64,000 nucleotides of DNA. Origin: a bacterium. Its GTDB lineage: Bacteria; Actinomycetota; Acidimicrobiia; Spongiisociales; ZC4RG35. Positions 33,503-42,251 of this stretch are shown one piece after another. A program made the position numbers and the translations under genes. How positions within the stretch are numbered: position 1 is the first letter of the stretch; every line of letters starts with the position of its first letter. The notes beneath the pieces were generated by a model. The model saw only the letters and a list, made by a program, of their open reading frames with translations, was not told where the DNA came from and searched no databases. The DNA lies in contig JAPPFC010000046.1 of assembly GCA_028824015.1 (NCBI GenBank), positions 33,559-97,558 on the forward strand. The letters run 5' to 3'.

Positions 33503-36049
33503 CTACTCGTAGGCGATGGCGTCCAGGATCTTGATGCGGCTTGCGGACCGTGCGGGGAGGATGGCGGCTATGACTCCTGCCACTCCGGCCAGGGCTACGT
33601 AGATGGCCAGTTGAGTCACCGGCAGGCTGAAGACTTCCAGGCCGTCGTCGGCCAGGGCCAATCGCACCGCCCAGCCCAGGACGCCGCCCAGGAGCACCCC
33701 GAGCACGGCTCCGAACACCGCCACTATCACCGCCTCCCAGCGGACCATGCGGCGCACCTGGCGGCGGACCATTCCCACCGCTCGTAACAGCCCGATCTCC
33801 CGGAGGCGTTCGGTGATGGAGAGCGCCAGGGTGTTGGCGATCCCCAGGATGGCGATGACGATGGCCAGTGCCAGGAGTCCGTTGAATATCGTCACCAACT
33901 GGTCGATCTGGTTCTCGAAGTCGGCGACGAAGTCGCTCTTGCTCTGGACCTGCACCAGCGGATAGTCGGCCGCCAGATCCTGAACCTGTGCCTGTGCCTC
34001 CTCGAGCGCCACTCCTTCTTCCACTGCAACGAATACCACGGCGGGGGCTGTTATGTCGTAGTGCTGCAGGTACCGCTCTTCGGAGATGAGGATTCCACCG
34101 AACGCCTCCGAAGCCAGGGTTCCGGTGATCTCGAGTTCGGTGCTCTCTCCCGAGGGGAACTCCAGGGTGAGGGTGTCTCCCACGGCCCAGCCCCATTCCT
34201 CCATCTGGTTGGTCTCCACGATCATTCCCTCCACCACCGCCTCGATGCCGGGCTCTGCGCCGGTGGCCCACACCTGCTCCACGGTGGCCGGATCGATGGC
34301 CGCAATGTTGGTTTCAACCTCAACCGACTCGTCGGCGGTGGTGATCCGTATAAAACCAATCCGCACGGGCGAGACAGCGGCCAGATTGTCCAGTTGGGAA
34401 AGCTCGTCTACGAATTCGTCGCTCACCCCGGTGGTGAAGTTGACCGAGGTGATGTTCAGATCGGCGGCGAAAGTCTCCAGGAGAGACTGCTTCACCGAGT
34501 CCCGGATGGAACTGGACAACACCGCCACGAAAGACACCAGGGCGATGCCGATCATCAGCGCCGAGGCGGTGGCGGCGGTGCGCCGAGGCTGGCGGCGGGT
34601 ATTCTCCTTGGCCAGGAGGCCCGGCAGGCCGAACAGGCGGGGGAGCGGCCAGCCCAGGAAGGACCCGGCGGGGCGAGCCACCAACGGCGCCAGAGTGGCA
34701 ACTCCCAGGAACAGGAGCAGAGCGCCGGCGCCTACCCAGGTGATTCCCAGCCAGACCAGCCCGACCACCAGGCCCGCAACGCCCAAGAAGGTAACCGAGA
34801 TTCCGATTATCGCCCGCCTGCGAAGGGAGGCTCGTTTGGTGTGGCCGGCGCCCACTCTCAGGGCGGCCACCGGGGGCACTGAAGATGCCTGGATGGCGGG
34901 TAGCAGAGCGGAGGCGATCGTGATCACCACTCCCACCACCATCCCCACCACGATGGTGCGGGTCTCCACCACCAGGTCGCCGCGGGGGAAGGAGAACCCA
35001 AACAGATCCAGCGCCTCTCTCATGCCGTATGCCAGGAGAATCCCCGCACCCACTCCCAACGCCGACGCCACCAGGCCCACCAGGGCGGCCTCGGTGGTAA
35101 CCATCCTGACCACCTGGCGGGAGGTGGCTCCGATGGCCCGGAGCAGCGCTAGTTCCCGGAGTCTCTGCGCCACGATGATGCGGAAGGTGTTCTGGATGAT
35201 GAACGCGCCCACCAGGATGGCCACCGCCGCGAACACCAGGAGGGCCGTGTTGAAGAACCCCAGGCCGGTCTCCAGTTCTTCGACCACCGACTGTTCAAGT
35301 TGTTCACCCGTGGCGGCGGTCAGGCCCTCGGGCAGCACGGCTTCGACCCTCTGCAGCAACTCCTCTGGAGAGACACCCTCTTCGGCGCGGAGAACGATGG
35401 CCGTGAGCTGTCCCTCCAGTCCCAGCAGGCGTTGGGTCTCCCGGTGTTCGAAAAAGAGCAGGGAACTGGTCCCGAAGTCGGTCTGGCTCACCGACGAGGC
35501 CAGGCCCACCACTCGGAAGCGGCCCTTCCCGTTCTCGAAGGCGACGTCCACCTCCTGGCCGACCGAAATGCCGTGTCTCGAGGCGGTGCCCGTATCCACC
35601 GCCACCTCCCCGGCGGTGGTGGGTGGTCGACCATCGGCTTCCAGGATGGAGAACCGGTTGACCGTGGAGTCGTCAACCCACGAGAAGCCAAACTTCGGCG
35701 GTCCTGAGATTCCCAGGAGATTGCCCTCCGCATCAAGCAGTTGAGCGAATCCGCTCACCGACGGCACCGCCGTCTCCACGCCGGGGACCGAGGCGATCTG
35801 ATCCAGTAACCCCTCGTCGAAGGAGGGGAAGCTTTCCGCTCCCTGCTGTGCGAACTCGAGCACTTCGGCCTCCACCTGCACGTCCACACCGGCAAAGGCG
35901 TCTCCGAAGAGTTTGTCGAAGCCGTCCTGGATGGTGTCGGTGAACACGTAGCTCCCCACCACGAACGCCACGCCCAGCACGATCGAGAGAGCGGTGAGGG
36001 TGAGCCGCAGCTTGTGGGCCCACATCCCTTTTACAGCGGTTCGGAGCAT
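33503..36049 (-). CDS. ABC transporter permease, MacB/FtsX type, two FtsX domains
   Basis: An 848-residue inner-membrane protein. It has a first helix (LRLTLTALSIVLGVAFVVGSYVF), a large extracytoplasmic MacB-PCD-like domain to about residue 230, and three helices. A cytoplasmic loop with GAGHTKRASLRRR and a second set of helices follow. A second periplasmic domain and a final FtsX trio ending ILPARSASRIKILDAIAYE complete it. It is typical of actinobacterial lipoprotein or lipid/peptide export systems. It starts one base after the stop of its ATPase. No lipoprotein or TolC-like partner is nearby, so its substrate is unknown. Confidence 0.9.
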   Translation of the reverse strand: MLRTAVKGMWAHKLRLTLTALSIVLGVAFVVGSYVFTDTIQDGFDKLFGDAFAGVDVQVEAEVLEFAQQGAESFPSFDEGLLDQIASVPGVETAVPSVSGFAQLLDAEGNLLGISGPPKFGFSWVDDSTVNRFSILEADGRPPTTAGEVAVDTGTASRHGISVGQEVDVAFENGKGRFRVVGLASSVSQTDFGTSSLLFFEHRETQRLLGLEGQLTAIVLRAEEGVSPEELLQRVEAVLPEGLTAATGEQLEQSVVEELETGLGFFNTALLVFAAVAILVGAFIIQNTFRIIVAQRLRELALLRAIGATSRQVVRMVTTEAALVGLVASALGVGAGILLAYGMREALDLFGFSFPRGDLVVETRTIVVGMVVGVVITIASALLPAIQASSVPPVAALRVGAGHTKRASLRRRAIIGISVTFLGVAGLVVGLVWLGITWVGAGALLLFLGVATLAPLVARPAGSFLGWPLPRLFGLPGLLAKENTRRQPRRTAATASALMIGIALVSFVAVLSSSIRDSVKQSLLETFAADLNITSVNFTTGVSDEFVDELSQLDNLAAVSPVRIGFIRITTADESVEVETNIAAIDPATVEQVWATGAEPGIEAVVEGMIVETNQMEEWGWAVGDTLTLEFPSGESTELEITGTLASEAFGGILISEERYLQHYDITAPAVVFVAVEEGVALEEAQAQVQDLAADYPLVQVQSKSDFVADFENQIDQLVTIFNGLLALAIVIAILGIANTLALSITERLREIGLLRAVGMVRRQVRRMVRWEAVIVAVFGAVLGVLLGGVLGWAVRLALADDGLEVFSLPVTQLAIYVALAGVAGVIAAILPARSASRIKILDAIAYE

Positions 36050-36805
36050 CTACTCGCCCAGGGACTTCAGGTGGTCGAAGATGGCGTCAGCGCTGGGGTC
36101 GGCGATCCGGCTGGTGATACGGCCGTCGTCCAGGAACACCACCTCGTCGGCGAAGGCAGCCACCAGCGGGTCGTGGGTGACCATCACCACGGTCTGGTCG
36201 ATCTCGTCCACGGCGCTCCTGATGAACCCGAGGAGTTCGTCGGAGGCCCGCGAGTCGAGGTTGCCGGTCGGCTCATCGGCACAGACGATGATGGGACGCG
36301 ACATCAAGGCCCGGGCCACCGCCACCCGCTGCTGCTGGCCGCCCGACAGTTGACTGGGACGATGATTGAGGCGGTCGCCCAGTCCCAGTGTCTCCACTAT
36401 CTGGTCGTACCAGTCGCGCTCGACATCCTCCCGAGCGATGGAGAGAGGCAACAGGATGTTCTCGGAGGCGTTGAGGGTGGGAATCAGGTTGAAAGTCTGG
36501 AAGACGAATCCCACCTTCTCTCTCCGAAGGAGGGTCAGTTGCCTGTCCTTGAGGGTGGAGAGAGCCGTGCCATCGATGAACACTTCCCCTTCTTCGAGGG
36601 TGTCGAGGCCGGCCAGGGTGTGGAGCAGGGTGGACTTACCCGATCCGGAGGGTCCCATGATGGCCGTGAAACGGCCCCGCTCGATGCTGAGGGAGACCCC
36701 CCTGAGGGCGCGGACCGCGGTCTCACCCTCCCCGTAGATCTTGACGCCGTCCACCATCCGGACCGCCGGGTGATCGGATGGAGAGGTGGAGTTAGATGAT
36801 GACAT
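36050..36805 (-). CDS. ABC transporter ATP-binding protein (MacB/LolD-like)
   Basis: A 251-residue ATPase with Walker A GPSGSGKST, Q-loop VFQTFNLIPTL, signature LSGGQQQRVAVARAL, Walker B VCADEPTGNLD and the H-loop MVTHD. The fold and the NLIPTLNASENILLPL region are characteristic of the LolD/MacB group that powers FtsX-type permeases. I start it at the ATG giving MSSSNST; the frame is open for 22 more codons. The permease follows immediately. Confidence 0.93.
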   Translation of the reverse strand: MSSSNSTSPSDHPAVRMVDGVKIYGEGETAVRALRGVSLSIERGRFTAIMGPSGSGKSTLLHTLAGLDTLEEGEVFIDGTALSTLKDRQLTLLRREKVGFVFQTFNLIPTLNASENILLPLSIAREDVERDWYDQIVETLGLGDRLNHRPSQLSGGQQQRVAVARALMSRPIIVCADEPTGNLDSRASDELLGFIRSAVDEIDQTVVMVTHDPLVAAFADEVVFLDDGRITSRIADPSADAIFDHLKSLGE

Positions 36806-36896
36806 GTTCAGGATTCTTGCCGGATCCGGTCGGTTTCGGTAATCGGCCACGACCCTTATCTGGCCGTTCAAGCGTGGCTGCGTTGCTCATGCCCTA

Positions 36897-36925
36897 ACCA
36901 TGGGGCCGCCCCGGTGCCTTGTCAA
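36897..36925 (-). promoter_or_regulatory. Candidate promoter of the ABC exporter operon
   Basis: On the minus strand a consensus -35 TTGACA (36925-36920) is followed after 17 bases by CATGGT (36902-36897). The latter keeps the key A2 and T6 of a -10 box. It lies about 90 bases upstream of the ATPase start. Confidence 0.45.
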
Positions 36926-36962
36926 TGGGGTGTCACCCTGGTTTCCATGGGGTATCACCCTG
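36925..36962. promoter_or_regulatory. Tandem palindromic operator-like repeats upstream of the ABC exporter
   Basis: ATGGGGTGTCACCCTG (36925-36940) and ATGGGGTATCACCCTG (36947-36962) are direct repeats with one mismatch and a 22-bp period, two helical turns. Each is itself a small dyad (GGGT...ACCC). They sit directly upstream of the TTGACA, a usual place for a dimeric activator. The adjacent GntR gene or a distant regulator could bind here. Confidence 0.55.
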
Positions 36963-36998
36963 ATTGACCCCCGAAAGAAGGTCGGAAGGGGCGGGCAC

Positions 36999-37679
36999 CT
37001 ATTTGCTGATAGGGTCCCGCCGGTGATAGGAAAGGACCTCGACCAGGTGGTCGCCGACTGACATGACGTGGTGGGTGATCAACCCGTAGAGCTTTTGACT
37101 GTCGCCCGACAAGAAGGCCGACATGATCGACTCGTGTTCCCGATAACCCCGTATCGCCCAATCCGGGGCCTCCTTCACGAAGTCGTCGGGAACGAAGGCG
37201 GTTACCCGCTTGAGGGCGGTGATGATCGGATTGGAGTGCGACATACGGTTGAGTTGACGGTGGAACCTCCCGTTCAGTTGCGCGCTGAGGGGCAGGTCTC
37301 CGTCCCGGACCGCCTTTCCCATCTCCTCGTGGATGCCCAGCAGACGCTTTCGTTCCTCGGGGGTGCCCCTTGTTATGGCTCGCACAGCCGCCAGGGCATG
37401 GAGGTGGGCGTTTACTTCGAAGGCGTCGAGGATGTCCTCGTGAGTGATGTCGGCCACCACCGCGTCGCGGTTGTTGGGACGGGTGGCCAGACCGTCCATC
37501 ACCAGCATGTTGATGGCGTCCCTGACCGGCATCCGGCTGGTGCCGAACCGGTCGCAGAGATCCTGTTGCGTCAGGGGGTCACCAGGGGACAGGTGGCCGA
37601 AAAGGATCTGTCGGCGCACCTCTTGGGATATCTGAAGGCCGAGGGGAGTTCTTCTCAGTACGGTCTGTCCGGATGCCAT
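36999..37679 (-). CDS. GntR-family transcriptional regulator, FCD/FadR subfamily
   Basis: A 226-residue regulator. The winged helix spans about residues 12-80 (SQEVRRQILFGHLSPGDPLTQQDLCDRFGTSRMPVRDAINMLVMDGL). The C-terminal FCD domain has helices carrying FHRQLNRMSHSNPI and HESIMSAFLSGD, with conserved His residues that bind a metal or acid effector. FCD regulators usually control catabolism of organic acids and bind GTATAC-type dyads, like the one between the P450 and TRAP genes, but a link is speculative. It is transcribed alone; the ABC exporter lies downstream with its own promoter region. Confidence 0.9.
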   Translation of the reverse strand: MASGQTVLRRTPLGLQISQEVRRQILFGHLSPGDPLTQQDLCDRFGTSRMPVRDAINMLVMDGLATRPNNRDAVVADITHEDILDAFEVNAHLHALAAVRAITRGTPEERKRLLGIHEEMGKAVRDGDLPLSAQLNGRFHRQLNRMSHSNPIITALKRVTAFVPDDFVKEAPDWAIRGYREHESIMSAFLSGDSQKLYGLITHHVMSVGDHLVEVLSYHRRDPISK

Positions 37680-37762
37680 AAAACGCGCTCTGAGATTATA
37701 CCGACCGGGTCGCCACCCTGAGAGAGAAGACCCGCTCGTGTCGACCGGTGGCGCCGGTTGAA

Positions 37763-38638
37763 TTACACCTCGGGCGGCGGCTCGTAGCGCGCGGAGACCG
37801 CCACGCCATCGACCACGCTGATCACCCAGATCGAGCCCTTCCGGCAGTGGTAGATGGAGTCCTGCAGTTCCATCCCGCCTTCGGCCAGCCGGAAGATGGT
37901 CGAGGGGATCACGTCTCCGTGGCTGGAGAGGGCCGCGTTCCCCCGGGAGAGCTCATCCAATAGTTCCAGGGTCTTCCGTCCGCCTTCCCCTTCGGTCAGC
38001 GCCGGATGCTCCTCCACGGGGATCCCCAGGACCTCCGCGAGGGGCTCGAGGGTCTGCATGCAACGAACGTAGGGGCTCGAAACCAGTCTCTCGATCCCCT
38101 CTCCGGCCAGTCGCTCCGCCAGGGCATGGGACTGGCGCCAGCCTTTCGGGGTGAGAGGCCGGATGTGGTCGGGTCTGGTCCAGCGCTGGCGGCTTCCCGC
38201 CGCGGCGTGGCGCACGAAATACAGGGTCCGGGTGGCGCTCAGGGTCGGATAGTCGGCGTCTTCCACAAGCCTTCGATCGAAAGCATAGGTGAGAAGCCGG
38301 GTGTCCGAAGCCGGGATCCATCGGATCTCGTCGACTTCGGTGTCGGGTTGGAACCCGGTATCCGAACGGGGAGTCATGGCGTAGTAGTCGACCTGTTTCC
38401 ATCCTCCCACGGCGGGGTATTCGTGCCGACCGACCGGGGCGATCACCCGGCACCGGTAGCCGGTCTCCTCCCAAACCTCCCTGACGGCCGCTGCCCGGGA
38501 CGTCTCTCCCGGATCATTCTTCCCCTTGGGAAGCGACCAGTCGTCATAGCGGGGACGGTGAACCACCAGCACCTCGGGTTGGCCGGTTGAAGAGAATCGG
38601 AACACCAGGCCTCCGCCCGCCCGGATGACCTCGTTCAT
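37763..38638 (-). CDS. NUDIX hydrolase fused to a histidine phosphatase (MutT1-like)
   Basis: A 291-residue two-domain enzyme. The Nudix box is GKNDPGETSRAAAVREVWEETG, near residues 39-60. The second half is a phosphoglycerate-mutase-type phosphatase starting YFVRHAAAG (RHG-like catalytic His near 145), with SSPYVRCMQT and SSHGDVI. This architecture is that of mycobacterial MutT1, which hydrolyses 8-oxo-dGTP and diadenosine polyphosphates. The start overlaps the LOG-like gene stop (ATGA), so three genes are coupled: E1, LOG-like, then this. A role in nucleotide-pool sanitation is inferred from homology. Confidence 0.88.
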   Translation of the reverse strand: MNEVIRAGGGLVFRFSSTGQPEVLVVHRPRYDDWSLPKGKNDPGETSRAAAVREVWEETGYRCRVIAPVGRHEYPAVGGWKQVDYYAMTPRSDTGFQPDTEVDEIRWIPASDTRLLTYAFDRRLVEDADYPTLSATRTLYFVRHAAAGSRQRWTRPDHIRPLTPKGWRQSHALAERLAGEGIERLVSSPYVRCMQTLEPLAEVLGIPVEEHPALTEGEGGRKTLELLDELSRGNAALSSHGDVIPSTIFRLAEGGMELQDSIYHCRKGSIWVISVVDGVAVSARYEPPPEV

Positions 38639-39186
38639 CGAGGGTGTGGAAGCCCGAGGCGCTCCAGCACGACCCGGGCGGCCTCCGATACGGTGGAGAC
38701 ACAGGTCATCGCCTGGGGGTCGACGCCGAATTCGGCGATCATCAGCTCGGCCAGCCTCCGGAAGTTCTCCCCGACCGCCACGTGAGGTTTGCGTTGGGCG
38801 GGCGGTGAGAGGAGCGCCTCTCTCCAAGCCTCGCTGAACTCCACGATGGTGCCGATGCTGCCGGGAAGGGTGACGGTGGCCGACGCCATGCCCAGGAGAA
38901 ACCGGTCGCGTTCGTAGATGTCGTGGGCGGGGATCTCGGTGCGCACGAAGCGGTTGGGTCCCGCCCGGTGAGGGAACACGTTCGGGGCGGTTATCCCGAT
39001 CACCTCGCCGCCCCCGGCCGAGGCGCCCTCCGAGACCGCCTCCATCGTCCCGCCGTAACCGCCGGTCGCCACCCTGGCGCCCGCCTCGGTCAGGATCCGT
39101 CCCAGTCGGCGAGCCTCCCGGTAGGCGGCCTGGTCGGGGGTGATGGATGAGGACCCGAAGACGGAAATGACCGGGGAGTCGGCCAT
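38635..39186 (-). CDS. LOG-family-like Rossmann protein (TIGR00725 type)
   Basis: A 183-residue protein with the LOG/TIGR00725 plan: ISVFGSSSI at the start, LGRILTEAGARVATGGYGGTMEAVSEGA, FVRTEIPAHDIYERDRFLLGMA, and LPGSIGTIVEFSEAW. The last motif is PGGxGTxxE in cytokinin-activating LOG enzymes; here the second Gly is Ser. True LOG phosphoribohydrolases use the Arg and Glu that are kept here (ERDRF and IVEF). Start and stop both overlap the neighbours by ATGA. The function is uncertain. Confidence 0.8.
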   Translation of the reverse strand: MADSPVISVFGSSSITPDQAAYREARRLGRILTEAGARVATGGYGGTMEAVSEGASAGGGEVIGITAPNVFPHRAGPNRFVRTEIPAHDIYERDRFLLGMASATVTLPGSIGTIVEFSEAWREALLSPPAQRKPHVAVGENFRRLAELMIAEFGVDPQAMTCVSTVSEAARVVLERLGLPHPR

Positions 39187-41264
39187 CACTCCGCCAGGGA
39201 GCGCAGGATGCCGGCGGTTACGTCCTCGGTCTCCAGCACCCCGTAGGACTCGTATGCGTAAGGCGGCATCGGAGCGTCGAATCCGGTGACCCGCACCACC
39301 GGAGCGGCCAGGTCGTATATGGCTTCTTCGGCGACCGTGGCGGAGATCTCGGCTGCCATACCGGCGGTGTGAGGCGGTTCCTGCACCACCACCAGCCGTC
39401 CGGTGCGGGAGACCGAGGAGAGCACTGCTTCGGTGTCCCACGGATAGAGGGTGCGGAGGTCGATCACTTCCACAGAGACCTCCGATTCCAACTGCTCGGC
39501 GGCTCTGAGCGCCACGGGAACCATCCCGCCGTAGGTGACCACCGTCACGTCGCGGCCCGCCCTCCGGGTGGCGGCCCGGCCGATGGGGATGGTGTAATAG
39601 CCGGTCGGCACCGACTCCCGGCCCGCCCGGTACAGGACCTTGGGCTCGGCGAAGATCACGGGATCCGGCGAGTCGATGGCCGAGGCCAGGAGGCCCTTGG
39701 CGTCGGTGGGCGTGGAGGGGCAGACAACAACCAGCCCCGGGAGGTGGCAGAAGAGGGCCTCGGGGCTCTCGTTGTGGAACTCGTGTGCGTTAATGCCCGC
39801 CCCGTTGGGGAATCGGACCACGATCGGCAGGTCCAGGCCTCCCTGCGTGCGGTAGCGCATCCGCGAGAGGTGGGTGGCGATCTGCTCGAAGCAGTTGTAA
39901 AGGAACCCGTCGAACTGGATCTCCACGATCGGGCGCGCACCGGCGATGGCCATCCCGATGGCGGTCCCCACGATTCCCGTCTCGCACAGCGGGGTGTCGA
40001 TCACCCGTTCGGCGCCGTACTTGACCTGCAGATCCTCGGTGATCCGGAACACCCCGCCCGCTCGTCCCACGTCTTCGCCCAGGATGATCGCCTCCGGATA
40101 CCGCTCCATGGCCTCTCCCAGGGCGGCGTTGAGGGCCTGGGCCATGTTCCAGCGCTCCGACGGCTCGGGATGGGGAGGTGTCTCCTCCCCGATGCGCCAG
40201 AGTTGGGTGGAGAGGTCGGGGGGTCCCGCGTCCCGGGCGTCCTGGGAGGATCGGAACTGGTCGGCCAGCGCCTCGGGGATGCGCTCGTAGACTTGCGTGA
40301 TCGCCTTGGATCGCGGGGGGAGGGGTCTTCCCTCGATCTTCGCCATAACCTCGTCGATGGCCGCCTCCATATCCGTCACGGCGTCCTCTTCGATCTGATC
40401 GTCCCATGTGCCGAGGTTCTCCAGATGGGCCCGCATGCGGACCAGGGGGTCCAGGGCTCGCCAGGAGCGCTCCTCCTCAGCGGACCTGTATCGGCCTGGG
40501 TCGTCGGCGGTGGCGTGGGGGCCGAAGCGATAACACACCGCTTCGATCAGAGTGGGCCCCCCGCCGTCCCTGGCCCGCTCGGCAGCTTCCGTGACCGCGG
40601 TGTGGACGGCCAGGGCGTCCATTCCGTCCACCCGGATCCCCTCGAACCCGTAGGCGACGGCCTTCTGGGCAAGGGTCTCCGATCCGGTCTGGGAAGAGAC
40701 CGGCATGGAGATGGCGTACTGGTTGTTGGAGCAGACGAACACCACCGGCAGATTCCAGACACTGGCAAAATTCATCCCGGAGTGGAAGTCGGAGGCCGAG
40801 GTCGCCCCATCCCCGAAAAAGACGACGGTCACACCCCGGTCGCCGCGGAGCGTTCCGTAATAGGCCTGACCTACCGCATGGGGAAGGTGGGTGGAGATGG
40901 GGATGGTGTAGAGGCCGATGCGGAGGCCGCGGGCATCCCAGTTCGCATAGCCGTGGCCCCGGTACAACTCCAGGAGGGCTTCGAGGGGGAGTCCCCGCCC
41001 CAGCACCGCCGAGTGCTCGCGGTAGGAGGGAAAGATCCAGTCCTCGGGGGCGAGGGCCAGCACCGACCCGACCGAGACCGCCTCCTGGCCCTCCATCGGC
41101 GCGAAGGTGCCCATCCGCCCCTGACGTTGAAGAGCCATCATGCGCCGGTCCAGGGTGCGCCCCGCCACCATCTCCGAATAGATGCGCGTGAGCGTTTCGG
41201 GTGAGTAGCGCTGGGCGACCTCGGGTAGGGCGACGGCTCCGTCGGGTTGAAGGACCTGGTACAT
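39186..41264 (-). CDS. 2-oxoacid dehydrogenase E1, alpha and beta subunits fused
   Basis: A 692-residue thiamine diphosphate enzyme. The alpha half is residues about 1-330, with the TPP motif GDGATSASDFHSGMNFAS...NN and RYRTQ-type loops. The beta half runs from about residue 365, with AIILGEDVGRAGGVFR, CETGIVGTAIGMAIAG, the substrate-channel HNESPEAL and the C-terminal transketolase domain. It resembles branched-chain 2-oxoacid (2-oxoisovalerate) dehydrogenase E1, which is normally two genes. No E2 or E3 gene is in the window, so they must be encoded elsewhere. It is the first gene of the three-gene operon. Confidence 0.9.
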   Translation of the reverse strand: MYQVLQPDGAVALPEVAQRYSPETLTRIYSEMVAGRTLDRRMMALQRQGRMGTFAPMEGQEAVSVGSVLALAPEDWIFPSYREHSAVLGRGLPLEALLELYRGHGYANWDARGLRIGLYTIPISTHLPHAVGQAYYGTLRGDRGVTVVFFGDGATSASDFHSGMNFASVWNLPVVFVCSNNQYAISMPVSSQTGSETLAQKAVAYGFEGIRVDGMDALAVHTAVTEAAERARDGGGPTLIEAVCYRFGPHATADDPGRYRSAEEERSWRALDPLVRMRAHLENLGTWDDQIEEDAVTDMEAAIDEVMAKIEGRPLPPRSKAITQVYERIPEALADQFRSSQDARDAGPPDLSTQLWRIGEETPPHPEPSERWNMAQALNAALGEAMERYPEAIILGEDVGRAGGVFRITEDLQVKYGAERVIDTPLCETGIVGTAIGMAIAGARPIVEIQFDGFLYNCFEQIATHLSRMRYRTQGGLDLPIVVRFPNGAGINAHEFHNESPEALFCHLPGLVVVCPSTPTDAKGLLASAIDSPDPVIFAEPKVLYRAGRESVPTGYYTIPIGRAATRRAGRDVTVVTYGGMVPVALRAAEQLESEVSVEVIDLRTLYPWDTEAVLSSVSRTGRLVVVQEPPHTAGMAAEISATVAEEAIYDLAAPVVRVTGFDAPMPPYAYESYGVLETEDVTAGILRSLAE

Positions 41265-41372
41265 AGTCTCGGCTATGACCCATTTTACAGGGTCGGGGTT
41301 ACAAGGCCGCCGGGAGGAAACAGAACGTGAGCCCGGTGGTGTGGGCAGATTAACACACGTTGCGGAGTGCTA

Positions 41373-42242
41373 ATGTGGGCTGGCGTGTCCGGACTGTTGT
41401 CTTTCCATGCTCATCCCGACGACGAGGTGATGTCCACCGGCGGCGCCTTGATCAGGTATGCCGAGGCCGGGGAGCAGGTGGTGGTGGTGACCGCCACGGA
41501 CGGCGCGGAGGGGGAGGTGCACAACTACTCCAATCCCGAGGAGATCGCGCCCCGGCTGGCGGAGGTGAGAGCCGAGGAGTTGGCGGAGTCGCTCTCCATC
41601 ATGGGGGTGAAGCACCATGCGTTCTTGGGTTACCGTGACTCGGGGATGATGGGATGGGAGGGCAACTCCCACCCCGACAGCTTCTGGCAGGCCGACTTCA
41701 TGGAGGCCGTCGGCCGGATGGTGCGGTTGATCCGCCGTTACCAGCCGGAGGTGATGACCGTCTACGACGCCTTCGGGGGCTACGGCCATCCCGATCACAT
41801 CAACGTCCACCGGGTGGGGACCGCCGCCTTCTTCGGCGCATCCGACCTGGGACGGTTCCCCCTGGAGGAGGGGGAGGAGTTCTGGGAGCCGCTCAAGCTC
41901 TACTGGTCGGTCTGGCCGAGGAGCCGGGTGGTCGCCTATGCGGAGCTCGAGTATTCCCGCGGGGAGATGAGCTCCGAGGACCTCGAGAGGGCCCACCACG
42001 CCGGCACCCCCGACCGGGACATCAGTTGCACGCTGGACGTGCGGGACTCCGTACACACCAAGATGGCGGCTCTCCAGGCTCACCGCAGCCAGATACCCAC
42101 TGACAGTTCCTGGCTGTCCACGCCCGATGAATACTTGGTCCGGATGATCGGCTGGGAGACCTTCATCCGGGTGTTCAGCAGGGTGGAGACACCTTATCGG
42201 GAGGATGACCTGTTCACCGGATGCGGGGAGCGGCCCGCCTAA
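41373..42242 (+). CDS. PIG-L family deacetylase (Mca/MshB-like)
   Basis: A 289-residue zinc amidase. HPDDEVMSTGG carries the metal-binding HPDDE; YDAFGGYGHPDHINVHRV holds the third zinc ligand and the catalytic region. The closest recognisable relatives are mycothiol conjugate amidase (Mca) and the deacetylase MshB, both part of actinobacterial mycothiol metabolism. GGAG is 5 bases before the ATG at 41373. It is divergent from the E1 operon and 10 bp upstream of a methyltransferase gene. Whether it acts on mycothiol conjugates cannot be decided from sequence. Confidence 0.88.
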   Translation: MWAGVSGLLSFHAHPDDEVMSTGGALIRYAEAGEQVVVVTATDGAEGEVHNYSNPEEIAPRLAEVRAEELAESLSIMGVKHHAFLGYRDSGMMGWEGNSHPDSFWQADFMEAVGRMVRLIRRYQPEVMTVYDAFGGYGHPDHINVHRVGTAAFFGASDLGRFPLEEGEEFWEPLKLYWSVWPRSRVVAYAELEYSRGEMSSEDLERAHHAGTPDRDISCTLDVRDSVHTKMAALQAHRSQIPTDSSWLSTPDEYLVRMIGWETFIRVFSRVETPYREDDLFTGCGERPA

Positions 42243-42251
42243 GATCGGCGC

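Noticed and set aside
41350..41373. A CIRCE-like heat-shock operator before the PIG-L gene
   Set aside because: The right half GAGTGCTAA is perfect, but the left half TTAACACAC has mismatches and the spacer is 6 bases instead of 9. The downstream gene is not a chaperone.
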